This document shows positions 33,904-44,600 of a stretch of 64,000 nucleotides of DNA, in pieces. Source of the stretch: Arthrinium phaeospermum (lineage: Eukaryota > Ascomycota > Sordariomycetes > Amphisphaeriales > Apiosporaceae); the NCBI GenBank assembly GCA_006503535.1, contig QYRS01000009.1:868001-932000 (forward strand). Reading direction: 5' to 3'. Position 1 is the stretch's first letter, and every line of letters begins with the position of its first letter. The notes under the pieces were generated by a model that was not told the DNA's origin, did no database searches, and saw only the letters and a program-made list of their open reading frames with translations. The translations under genes and the position numbers were made by a program.

Positions 33904-34980
33904 GGTCCATGACCATGTCCGTTGTGCTCGCACTTCGACTGCAACCCGTACCCCGACCCCAGGCGATGTGTCTTGCCGAGATACCGATCACCTTGTACAC
34001 TATTATACGACCTTCAACCCAATCTAATCCTGCCCCCCTTCGGAGCCCCGAAAACGCCATGTCATGTAATACGGGGCTGGAGGGGGCAGCATTCGCGAGT
34101 GGCTTTACGTCTCACCTGGCAAGGCTATTCTTGTGCTATACTAGGGAGGAATTCACGAATATGGGGATGATGGCTTCATCTCATCTCAGCTCATGACATT
34201 GCATTGCGTGGCAATTCTTGTATTGTACCATAGGGGTGGATTTCTTGCGTGCTCGCCTCATGGATATGTAGGCCGCGTGCAAGTGCATTGGCTTTTAGCA
34301 TGATGACATGCCGCCAAAGAATTGATGATAATTTGAACAAACCGCTGGCCATTGATTCTCTTCCGGAGTTCGTTTCGCAGTCAGTCAGTCCTGGGCGATT
34401 ATCGGACCAACTGACACGAAACTGCTATAGTCTAACACTGTAACGTAGCTCTGGTCGTACGTAATGGAGGTGAATCCATCTAGTCATCTGCCAGATCCCT
34501 TCCGGATATATTCAAGATAGTCCTGCCAATTACCCAATAATTGATAAGGCCAACCGATGGATATCCACTTGACCAAAGATCGGTCTAATACGGTGGCTGT
34601 GATTGGCCCATTGCCCGAATTATCGATAGGGACCGGGATAAGCTTGGATCTTTGTCCATTGCGTTGGAAGTTGGCCAGGTTCCCAAGCGACGGTGAGACT
34701 CCCCCGTCCTTCATTTTTGCTGGGCATATTTCTTTTTCGACGGTATCTTGCAGTTAGCACATTCCATTTCGTTCGTTATCTCCCTCCGAGTTTCGTGGAA
34801 AGAGTAATCGGCAATTCGACAGAGGTTGTCTACTGCCAAGCTTGCGACTTGGGAGTCGTAAAGCATTGAGGTCGGGGGCCCAATTCGGCTCCTGGTAACT
34901 CGAATTGGTCCTTTTAATTGGTTATCTTACATCGCTGCATCCTGGTTCCTCTTCACCTGCTGTAGTACAGCTCCGCCAAC
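33904..34980. other. gene-free spacer
   Basis: 3' flank of tom22 and promoter of the serine dehydratase gene. No gene is supported. Confidence 0.5.
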
Positions 34981-37134
34981 ATGATGCGCCGCGCTGTCAC
35001 CCGACCGCTGGGGTTGCTGGGAAGGACAGCTGTCCGGCCTCTGCATAACGTCGTTCCTTCGTCGCTCATCACTCCACACAATGCGCCACGTCGCGCATCG
35101 CTGCGATCAGCGACTCCCGCGCTCTCTCGGCACGTGACGCAGGGCCGGCCGTACAGCACCCGCGCAGACGAGGATGAGGGCGAAGGGGGCAGCTACAGCG
35201 AGGCCGACCACGAGCATGCCGTCATCTCCACCTTTGACCTCTTCTCCATCGGCATCGGGCCCTCGTCCTCCCACACGGTGGGGCCGATGCGCGCCGGCAA
35301 CATCTTCATCACCGACCTGATCGAGGCGGGCCTTCTGCAGCAGGTCGACCGCATCCGCATCTCGCTGTACGGCAGCCTGGCCCTGACGGGCGAGGGCCAC
35401 ATGACGCCGTCGGCGCTGCTCCTGGGCCTCGAGAGCGCCGACGTCGAGTCGGTCGACACGGCCCACGTCCCCGAGCGCTTCGCCGAGATCAAGGAGAAGA
35501 AGAGGCTGCACCTGGGCCACGGCCTCCCCAACGGCCAGGGCAAGGAAATCGCCTTCGACTACGACCGCGACTTCACCTGGGAGTGGGGCAAGAAGCTGCC
35601 GCTCCACAGCAACGGCATGCGGTTCCGCGTCTTCGACAAGGACGGCTACATGATTGCGACCAACGACCTGTTCAGCGTGGGCGGCGGCTTCGTGGTCAAC
35701 GGCTCCTTGTCCATCAACCCCGACAACGTCCCCTCCGACAACAGCGCGTCCCAGGGGTCGCTGACGGGCACTAACGAGGCTGGCCACCCGGCCGATTTGG
35801 CGGAGAACATGTTCTACAAGGAGATCCGACGAGGCGATGCGGCCGGGGACCGAAAGACGGGTGCCGAGGTCAAGCTTCTGGACGGCTCGGGAGGTGATTC
35901 CGGGGAGCCAGGGGCTATAGTGCATGCAGACGCCCATGACGGATCCAAGGGCCCGTCTGCCCTTCCCACCTCGGACGGGAGCGAGGCGACTGGCGATAGC
36001 AAGCAGCCGCGCTACGCCTTCCGGGACGCCCAGAGCATGCTGACTCTGTGCAAGAAGCACAACCTCACGATTGCGCAACTCGTCTACGAGAACGAGAAGA
36101 GCCATGGCTACACCGACGACGAGATCCACGACAAGGTGTTCCGCATCTGGGAGACTATGGACCACAGCATCCTCGAGGGCGTGCAGGCGCCCTCCGACGC
36201 CGTCTTGCCCGGATCTCTCAAGCTGCACCGGCGCGCACCGGCCCTGTACAGCCGGCTGACACGGGGACTCTACCCTTCGCATACGTCGACCGTCAGTGGA
36301 CAGGTGACATCGTCCGCCAAGGGAGACAAGGGCAAATCTTCCATGTCTTCGACGTCGAGAGCTTTGACGCGTTCCGAATCGGCGATTAAGAGGGCCACTC
36401 CTCCCCGCGTCCACGGCTCTCTCTATCATCCGGTTATGCCTTCGCCTCTTCGCCGCACCACGTTCCCCGCAATGGACCACTTGTCGGTCTATGCCATGGG
36501 TAAGCTACGCCTTCTTTCCAGTCTCTATGGATGACTGACTAATTCTGCGACAGCGGTGAACGAGACCAACGCTGCCGGTGGCCGCATCGTCACGGCCCCT
36601 ACCAACGGCGCCGCGGGCATCATCCCCGCCGTGCTGAAGTACACGGTCGAGTTCGTCAGCGACGACCCGGAGCGCGACATCATGACGTTCCTGCTGACGG
36701 CGTCGGCCATCGGCATGCTGTACAAGCGGGGCGCGACCATCTCGGCGGCCGAGGGCGGGTGCATGGCCGAGGTGGGCGTGGCGTGCTCGATGGCGGCGGG
36801 GGCGTTCGCGGCGTGCATGGGGGCGAGCCCCGAGACGATCCAGCAGGCGGCCGAGATCGGCATCGAGCACAACCTGGGCCTGACGTGCGACCCGATCGGG
36901 GGGCTGGTGCAGGCGCCGTGCATCGAGCGCAACGCGCTGGGGGCCATCAAGGCCATCTCGAGCGCCAACCTGGCGCTCAGCAGCTCCGGGAAGCAGAAGG
37001 TTAGTCTGGACGATGCGATCCGGGCGATGCGGCTCACGGCGCAGGGGATGCGGAATGAGTTCAAGGAGACGAGCTTGAGTGGGCTGGCGACGAGTGTGCC
37101 GTTGAATATTCCGGTTAGCGTGCCGGATTGTTAG
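34981..37134 (+). CDS. iron-sulfur L-serine dehydratase, mitochondrial
   Basis: The exons are 34981-36499 and 36554-37134 (699 residues), joined at phase 1. Residues 1-60 are Arg/Ser-rich without acidic residues, a mitochondrial targeting sequence. The beta domain has [14 protein letters not shown] (S95-S97, H98) and [15 protein letters not shown]. The alpha domain has [18 protein letters not shown] and the three cluster cysteines C576, C618 and C629 ([23 protein letters not shown]). It converts L-serine to pyruvate and ammonia with a [4Fe-4S] cluster, unlike the PLP enzymes usual in eukaryotes. A variable low-complexity linker of over 150 residues between the domains makes it longer than the bacterial ~455-residue form. 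Codons shift from C-ending to G-ending in exon 2. Confidence 0.92.
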
Positions 37135-37661
37135 ATGGGGTTTGATTTGCGTTTAGGGACTAGAGAGATCTATGGATGAGAGATCGCCCGGAGGAACAGA
37201 TACGGCCGGTGAGGAATACTGGGGACCAGCGCTGTTTGCTTCTTTCTCATTTGGCGTTCTAGGGATGAGATACACATACAGTGAGTAGAAAAGACCTGGA
37301 AGATTACTTAGATCTCACGATAGATGACGTTATGGGATGTTTTTTCAGGGGATCAATAGACTGGAATTGGGGGTATACATGTGCTACTTGCCATTTGCAG
37401 CGTGTTTTTGATTGGGGTGTCGGGGTTGATTGGGCCAGCGGTATCTTGACCCCGGTTCAGCGGCAGGCACAGCGTCATGCAACCACTGCGAACTGCTTAC
37501 GAGGGGTTCCGCATCAGCTTGTCGCGGGTGCCTGATGCGACTCTGGTGAAGCGGGCATTAACCAAGCATTAATCTGCTAACTTCGCTGCACATGACCTAG
37601 GATTGCTGATGATATTTGAATTCAAAAATCAAGACCCAATGAAATTGCGACTGCTTCTACC
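37135..37661. other. gene-free spacer
   Basis: 3' flank of the serine dehydratase gene and promoter of the amidase gene. Nothing else is seen. Confidence 0.5.
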
Positions 37662-39404
37662 ATGATATTGCGCACCTTGGCCAAAGCTGCGGCATGCGTC
37701 GCTGTCTGCCTCTCATGGCAAGCAGCCGCCCTGCCATTTATTGGACCGGCCCAATCGCTCTCCGACATCTCGATCGCGGAGCTTCAGCAGCTCCTGGGGA
37801 GCGGCACCATCAATAGCCGCGACCTGGTCGAGCTGTATGCGTCCCGCATCGCCGAGGTCAACGACGAGCTCCACGCCGTCATCGAGACAGACATCCCCAG
37901 CGCGCTGGCTGTCGCAGAGACGCTGGACCGCGAGCGCGCCCACGGCCAGCTCCGGGGCCCGCTCCACGGCATCCCCATCCTCGTCAAGGACAACTTCGCG
38001 ACGACGACGACGAGCAACACCAGCTCCCCACCCTCCCTCCGCACCGGCGCAGGAAGCGTCTGTCTAGCCTCCGGCTCCCGCCCCGCCGAAGAAGCCACCG
38101 TCATCACCAAGCTCCGCGCCGCGGGCGCCATCCTCCTCGGCAAGACGAACCAAGCCGAGTTCTCGGGCGCGCGGGGCGGGCACGTGCCGCAGGGCTGGAG
38201 CGCGCGCGGCGGGCAGACGTACGGGGGCTATGTGCGCGGGCAGACGGCGTGCGGCAGCTCGAGCGGGAGCGGGGTCGCGGCTGGGCTGGGGCTGGCGGCC
38301 GCGGCGCTGGGGACGGAGACGGCGGGGAGTGTGACGTGTCCGGCTTCGTTTGGGAATGTGGTGGGGGTGAAGCCGACGGTGGGATTGACGTCGCGGTTTG
38401 GGGTGGTGCCGGTTACGGCGCGGCAGGATACGGTGGGGGTTTTGGCGCGGAGCGTCGCGGATGCGGCGGTGGTGTTGGAGGGGATGGCGGGGAGGGATGG
38501 GGGGAGGGATAATTATACGGAGGCGCAGCCTTGGGAGAGGTCGCCGCGGTATACGGAGGCGTTGCATGCGGGGGCGTTGAGGGGGAGGCGGATTGGGGTC
38601 TTGTGGCATGAGCAGGGCATCGGGTTCGGCGTGGACTATTGGGCCAACAAGAAGCAGATCCGGCGTCTCTTCGACGCCGCCCTCGACGATTTGCGGAGGG
38701 CAGGCGCGGAGCTCGTGGATGTGCCGTTGGAGGGTCACGGGGAGGACGAGGGGCCTCTTGACAGGAATATCCCCATGCGCAATGCGACGGAGTACATGCT
38801 ACCGGACTTCAAGGAGGGGCTGGCGCGGTACTATGACAACCTGGTACCAGATGATGATGACCCCGGCAAGGCGATCCGTAACCACACTCAGCTGCTCGCC
38901 TGCCTGCGCGACGACCCCCGCGAGCGGGCTGATGAGTACAGCCTCGAAGTCTTGGCCGCCATCGCCGAGGAGAAGGAACCCCTGCGCCCCGCCGGCGGCG
39001 CCGAGGCCTGGAGCGCGTATATGAACCACTCGGCGGCGACCGGCTTCTTCATCCGAAAGCCCCTGCGCGAGCAGAAGCTGGACGGGCTCGTCATGTACAT
39101 GGACCTGGCCATCGCGCTGGCGTCGGCGCCGGGGCTGCCTATCGTGACGGTGCCCATGGGCGGGCTGGGCGACGACGCCCGGGTCGTGTACAGTAGCGAG
39201 GACGGCGCTTCGCCGAGGTTGGTGGTGGGGGCGCCGGGGATGCCGCAGGGGCTGAGCTTTGTGGGGGAGGAGTGGTCGGAGATGGACCTGATTGGGTTCG
39301 CGTACGCGTACGAGCAGGTTTCGCAGAGGCGGCGGACGTTGAGGCCGTGGGTTAGACTGGGGAGCGATCTGGGGGATCGGGTTGGGGGGATTGGGGAGCT
39401 TTGA
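37662..39404 (+). CDS. secreted amidase-signature hydrolase
   Basis: One exon encodes 580 residues. Residues 1-24 form a signal peptide ending at AAALP. The amidase signature is complete: K109 (GIPILVKDNFA), the Gly/Ser loop CGSSSGSGVAAG (197-203) with the cis-serine, and GTETAGSVTCPAS with S222 as nucleophile. The family hydrolyses carboxamides; secretion suggests an external substrate. A Thr/Ser-rich insertion follows the lysine loop. Third-base use changes from C to G around 38.16-38.6 kb, back to C, and again to G at the end. It ends 94 bases from the stop of a convergent MFS transporter gene. Confidence 0.9.
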   Translation: MILRTLAKAAACVAVCLSWQAAALPFIGPAQSLSDISIAELQQLLGSGTINSRDLVELYASRIAEVNDELHAVIETDIPSALAVAETLDRERAHGQLRGPLHGIPILVKDNFATTTTSNTSSPPSLRTGAGSVCLASGSRPAEEATVITKLRAAGAILLGKTNQAEFSGARGGHVPQGWSARGGQTYGGYVRGQTACGSSSGSGVAAGLGLAAAALGTETAGSVTCPASFGNVVGVKPTVGLTSRFGVVPVTARQDTVGVLARSVADAAVVLEGMAGRDGGRDNYTEAQPWERSPRYTEALHAGALRGRRIGVLWHEQGIGFGVDYWANKKQIRRLFDAALDDLRRAGAELVDVPLEGHGEDEGPLDRNIPMRNATEYMLPDFKEGLARYYDNLVPDDDDPGKAIRNHTQLLACLRDDPRERADEYSLEVLAAIAEEKEPLRPAGGAEAWSAYMNHSAATGFFIRKPLREQKLDGLVMYMDLAIALASAPGLPIVTVPMGGLGDDARVVYSSEDGASPRLVVGAPGMPQGLSFVGEEWSEMDLIGFAYAYEQVSQRRRTLRPWVRLGSDLGDRVGGIGEL

Positions 39405-39498
39405 AGGATATATGAGTGCGTCCGCAAGCCAAGTTTTCAGTACATTAGAGTCTACCTTCTGAAGACTACTCATACATATGTAACTGAGGACAGAGAAT

Positions 39499-41352
39499 TT
39501 AGTGTTGGTGGTTTTGCGGCCGCCACGCAACCCCTTTACTCTCCAAAACCCAAAGCAACGGCAACGTGACGAAATGGATAGCTGCAAACACCACAAAACA
39601 CCAGCCCACCCCTAACTCCCGAATCATGATGTCGACCACTGCCAGGCCGGCGGCTGCCATCTCGCACCTGACGAGGTTGTTGGCGGCCTGGGCAGATGCG
39701 GACATTTCAGGGTAGTAATCTACCAACAGGGTGTTGAGAGACTTGGGGATCAATATCATGGTTAGCAAAAACTTAAGTTAAAGAAGTCTGAGACTTGTAC
39801 TGACAGTAAACAGGGATTGGTTCGTGAAGCCTATCAGAAACTGGAGCACGAGTGGCACTGCTATATGCTGCAACGATCATATGGTCATTAGTATCCTATA
39901 GAGTAGAAAGCTTAAGGGAAGCTATCAAGATTACGCACTGATCGTGTTTGCAAGGTCCAGCCATAGGCGACAATCAAAGGCACGGTAACTACCACGAAGT
40001 ACTTATTCGTTCGAAATCGTGCGTACTCAATGGGAAAGCCGGCAGGGACGATATGCGTATTCGTATGATGGGCGGTACCAAGACCCCTTTGGGATGCAGT
40101 TATGGCATAGTCTCGATCAATGATCTTGCCTAGGTGTAGCATGGTACATTCAGCATCGACAGATTAACATAGAGCAAGATGGGAAAACGGCGAGCTAGTT
40201 ACCTGCCATGAAAGAGGCAATAGAACAGGCCACTCCAAATGGGATGTAACAAAGCCCGGCCACCAGGCCAGATACGTGATAAACGTCCACGAATACGGTG
40301 GAGAGGGTGGCCTGTAGACAAGACCAGATGGTGTAATAGATCGCGTAGCACAGTACCACCATGATGGTGCCCTTGTTCTTGAGAAGCGCCAATAAAGCAA
40401 ACGGGTTTGTAAGACGAGACGAAGGCAATGCCGGTTTCTCTGCTGGAGGTAAGCTTCGTTCCGGAATACGGCGGGCTTCGGCTAGTAGTGACGTGAAGAA
40501 CGGCAGTCGGGCTCGTGAAGGGGTGATGGAGCCATTTCCCACGATATGTCTACACGTTTCCGGCATGAACAGCACCATGATGGCTAGAGCTACGCACGTT
40601 GCGGCGAACAGGAACCAGAACACTGCAGGCCATGTCCACCGGATCAACAGCAAGCCACTGATCAAGGGTGCGACGCTGGGTGGAGTTGTAAGACTGGTAC
40701 ATCATAGCGTTAGCGCGTGTAGGCGCGATGGTGGGAATGGGTTGTCATATAGTACAATACGGAAATAACCCCGGTATAACCTCCCCTTTCTGAGGGTGTG
40801 GTAAGGTCCCCGACAACCCCATACGCGATCGAGAATGTCCCTGCCATTACTGTCAACGGATGATTTCCAGTTCCGGACGAGCGCCGTACCCGATATTGCT
40901 GCGCTTTGCAGCATCCTCAACACAAATAGCACAGGAAACGAATGCTGCAGGGCTAGACCTAGGTTGGCCGCTGCGTACACGCCCAGGGACACGATGAAGG
41001 CCGGCCGGCGGCCATACCTGTCTGCCAAACTGCCCGTGATGGACGGGAAGATCCCTGACGCGATCAGGTACGAGGTGACGGTCAGATTGATGTTCTGGAC
41101 TGAGACGCCCAGGTCCTGCGCCAGGAACGGTATGGCGGGGAAGTAGATGAAGCTGCTCGCTGTTGAGAACCAGCCGGCTAGGGCTGCGATGGGTATGATC
41201 CATCGTTTTTGCGCCTTGCTGAAAGCTGAATAGGCGGGGCCGGGGGCAGCCGCCTCGTCAGCCGAGACGGCAAGCTCTGGGGAGTTGCTTTCTTCCATAG
41301 CTTCTTCAGATGTCTGTATGTCATGTTGCGCAATAGTCTCGGATGCTTTCAT
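39499..41352 (-). CDS. MFS drug:H+ antiporter (DHA1-like)
   Basis: The exons are 40890-41352, 40756-40840, 40203-40693, 39939-40129, 39805-39867 and 39499-39741, which total 1536 bases (511 residues). Phases 1, 2, 1, 0 and 0 are consistent throughout. Twelve membrane helices are expected. Motif A is GSLADRYGRRPAF after helix 2, and the rebuilt junctions give TTPSERGGYTGVISV and NQSLFTSLNTLLVDYYPE, both typical of fungal multidrug exporters. The N-terminal 55 residues are acidic and cytosolic. Likely exports small toxic compounds or polyamine/organic-acid-like solutes at the plasma membrane; substrate unknown. It is convergent with the secreted amidase gene. Confidence 0.9.
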
Positions 41353-41603
41353 CGTGGTGTTTGGTGCCTTGGCAAGGCTCGAAAATGTGGACCTTGGGTT
41401 GTAACGATGAGGAGGGGTCGGGGTTCGTTGGGGACAGCTGTGTCGGTATTGATAGGGCCGAAAGCCATGTGGCGGTTACAGCGGTAGGTCGGCCTCAAGG
41501 GAGCTGCAGTCTCCTCGTTCATTTGAGGGTTCCGGTACTTCAGTTAAAACACTTCGTATGCGGCAGCCTTTTTCTAGCGTTATTATATGACTACTTAAAT
41601 GAA

Positions 41604-44600
41604 CTATTTGTACTGAATCCCAATAGGTTCAAGTTTGAGTGTTTCGGAAAAGGTCAGACTGTTCTTGACAATCGCAAGCTCGCCGTGCAAGCAAAACACA
41701 ATACTGTCGTCCGAGGCCAGAAGAGGTAGAATTTGCGTTTTGGAAGACAGGAACTCGGCAGGAACAAAGAAGTGTCGATCGTAATCAGCGAAGCTTCGGT
41801 CTCCCAGCTTGATGCTGCTAATCCAAGAGTCCTGATGCAAGAAAACGCAACGTTTGCTTCGTGGGCTTACCCCGACGAAATGTTTGCAACTGCCTGTGAA
41901 GGATTGTGTGGATTGTAGGGCCTCGAGTTCGGACTTGTTGCCCGTAGGCTGAGTGACCTTGTCTAGGTCGAAAAGAAATGTGTTTGATGACAGTGAGAAG
42001 CCCGACATGTGTTGGAGTTCGAGCACCATGGTCTTGGTAGCATAGTCGATGGATGCTGCAGTGATGCCGACAGCCTGGGAGCCATCTTCCAGGTTGTATC
42101 GCAGTGTGGCTTCTTGGTCTCCCACCGTTCCAGGAAACCTTTCCGCACTATAACGACGTAGAGTGTTGCCACTGATCAGGATAAACTCGGACTCTTTGGA
42201 CTGGTTGGTGTAAGATAGCCATCGCCAGAAAGTTCTTCCTCCCCGTTGATGTTCGCTAGACCTAACGCAATCACCGTTTGATGTCGCGTACACCGTATCG
42301 CAATCCGTAGAGGAAACCAAAAGGTATTTCCCTTCGTCACTGAAGCAGACCTCGTGTACTTGGGTCGCAGAGCGGAAACTAAGTACTCTAGAAGAGTCCT
42401 GAAGTGCTTTTATCGTCGCTGGCAGGGCCGGACCGAGTTTCCAAAGATTGACGCCGCTATTTGCATCACAAGATACGATATGGTTTGCTTTGCTGATTGC
42501 CAAGTGGGTTACAAAGGCAGAGTGTGGATGCGAGTACAGTGTGGTGAGCTGCTGTCCGCTTCTGGAGTTGTAGGCAACGACCTGTCCGTTGTGCTTCCCC
42601 GCGAAAACAAGGGGCTGCGAGGTGTGGGCGGACAAGGCGGTGATGCGGTTCGAGCGCAAAGCATCAAATTGCCCTTCGGTAGCCGTGAGGTTTGGCGCAT
42701 CATCGCTGACGCTGTTATCCTCCTCGATGTTTTTTCGGATCAACGCCGCTGGCGACCAGATGTTCATGCCCAAGTCCATAATGTCTATAACACTGGAGCC
42801 ATCGGATGTAAAGTTAAGCAACCGGAAGTTGGCTGCTGGGGATAGCACGTGGTACAGCAGATTCAGCGTCTCGAAGTCCCATATGTGCAAGCTACCCAGC
42901 TTGTCGGTGGTGGCGAGTGTCCTACCATCAGGAGAACAGGTGGCGGACAGAATGCCACCACAATTAGTCGGAATATGCGTGTGGATCATGTTACCGGACC
43001 AGCTATCGTAGATACTCATGACATGATCCACGGAGATTGACAGGAGCAGGTTGATATCCGGATTCGAGTTGAAGAGCAAACGAGACGGTAGTCTTCTCTC
43101 GTCGTCTCTCGCCCACCCGATCAACTCACCGCTCGCAACTTCCCACAGGCAGATGGTCCCCCATGTGTAGCCCAACGCCAGTAGTTCCGCGTCCACAGAA
43201 AGGCAGGCAACCGATGGGGCCATTGCGCGGAATTCGAGCTCCTCAGCTTCATCGTCCAAGCTTCTATATGTGAAAGCTTGGTCCTCGAGCATTGCGCCGG
43301 TGGTGATATCCCACTTTAGCACATGGCCGTGCTGAGACACCGTGATGATGGCATCTTCGACTGATGTCAGGACCACGCAGCGAAACCTCAACCTTGTCTT
43401 CCATATGGTATTGCCGTCCTGGTCAAACAGCGTTATGAACTTAGTGGTGCATGCAACGATGGAACGTTTCGTGAAATGAACGAGATCCACAGGGAACTTC
43501 TGCTGGATCACCTTTTCTTTCTGGCAGCTGCGTCGGTTGTAAAGGTGGATCATCCCGGACTCCATACCCACGGCGATGGAGTTCTCGCCACACGAGACTG
43601 CTGCAGCAATACTGTCATCGCCAAAGCTGACCGAGGCGATGCAGTCATCCCAAGCAGTGTTGCTTGTCCCGACAACGGAAAGCCCATCCGCTCGGCGACC
43701 AAATTGTCGACATATGGCAGAGTTGAGCGGACACAGAGGTGGTATCATGAAGTATATCGACGAGGAGTCTTGCAGCAATGCTGACCCGAATTTGGTCACA
43801 AGCCGACTAATATCGATGGACCAGCTGTTGATATTTCGGAATGAGGCTTCAAGTGGGGAAGAGTACTTGGCTCTGCGGTCGAGATAACCTCGAAGATTCT
43901 TTGACGCCCTGATGAGGTAATGCAGGTCGCCCCTGCTTGCTATCTTCTCGATCCAAGTCAATGAGTTCGTTTTCAGGAAGCGGTCTAGAGCCCCCAGAAG
44001 CTCATCGCTCTCCGCAGAAGCAGAGTACACATGCTCAGAGAACTGAGTGATGGCATATTCCAGCAGCGGAGAGGGCGCCCCCGGGTTCTTCGACTTTCCC
44101 AAGAAACGACGGGTTCGAGGCGGCTGCATGTCAGCCCCCGACAGAAGTTTGAGGCAGGCCAACGCCAATCTTTCATGCGCAGCTGGCTTGGCTATCTGAA
44201 ACTCCCCGGCCTTGTCTGTGAGAAGGAACTCGCGGGCGGTTGGGTGCACCAAGTTGGCAAAGCCGTCTGGCTTACTTAATGTTACCAACTGACCGCAGAG
44301 CCCCTCGACTGCACCCTTGGCACTTGAAAGGTCCGAACTGATGTCCAACTTCAAAGCCTGGCATACCGTTAGAGATGGCTGACAGATATGCCATGATATT
44401 GCGGGTGCATAGTCAACAGTCAATTGTAGGCTTGAAAAGAGGGCACTCACTTGCGACAACTCTGCAATGGTCAACGTTCTTGTACTAGCCAACACCCACG
44501 TGAGAACGGCTTTAGCAATGTGTTTCTCCAACCTTCTTTCGGCCATAGCTGTGACAGTGCGCTCATAATACGGTATCATACCCTCAGGGATGCTTTGCAA

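Noticed and set aside
35107..36480. 457-codon frame antisense to the serine dehydratase gene
   Set aside because: Rich in Arg/Val/Gly as expected for the complement of a GC-rich gene with C-ending codons. The plus strand encodes a complete known enzyme.
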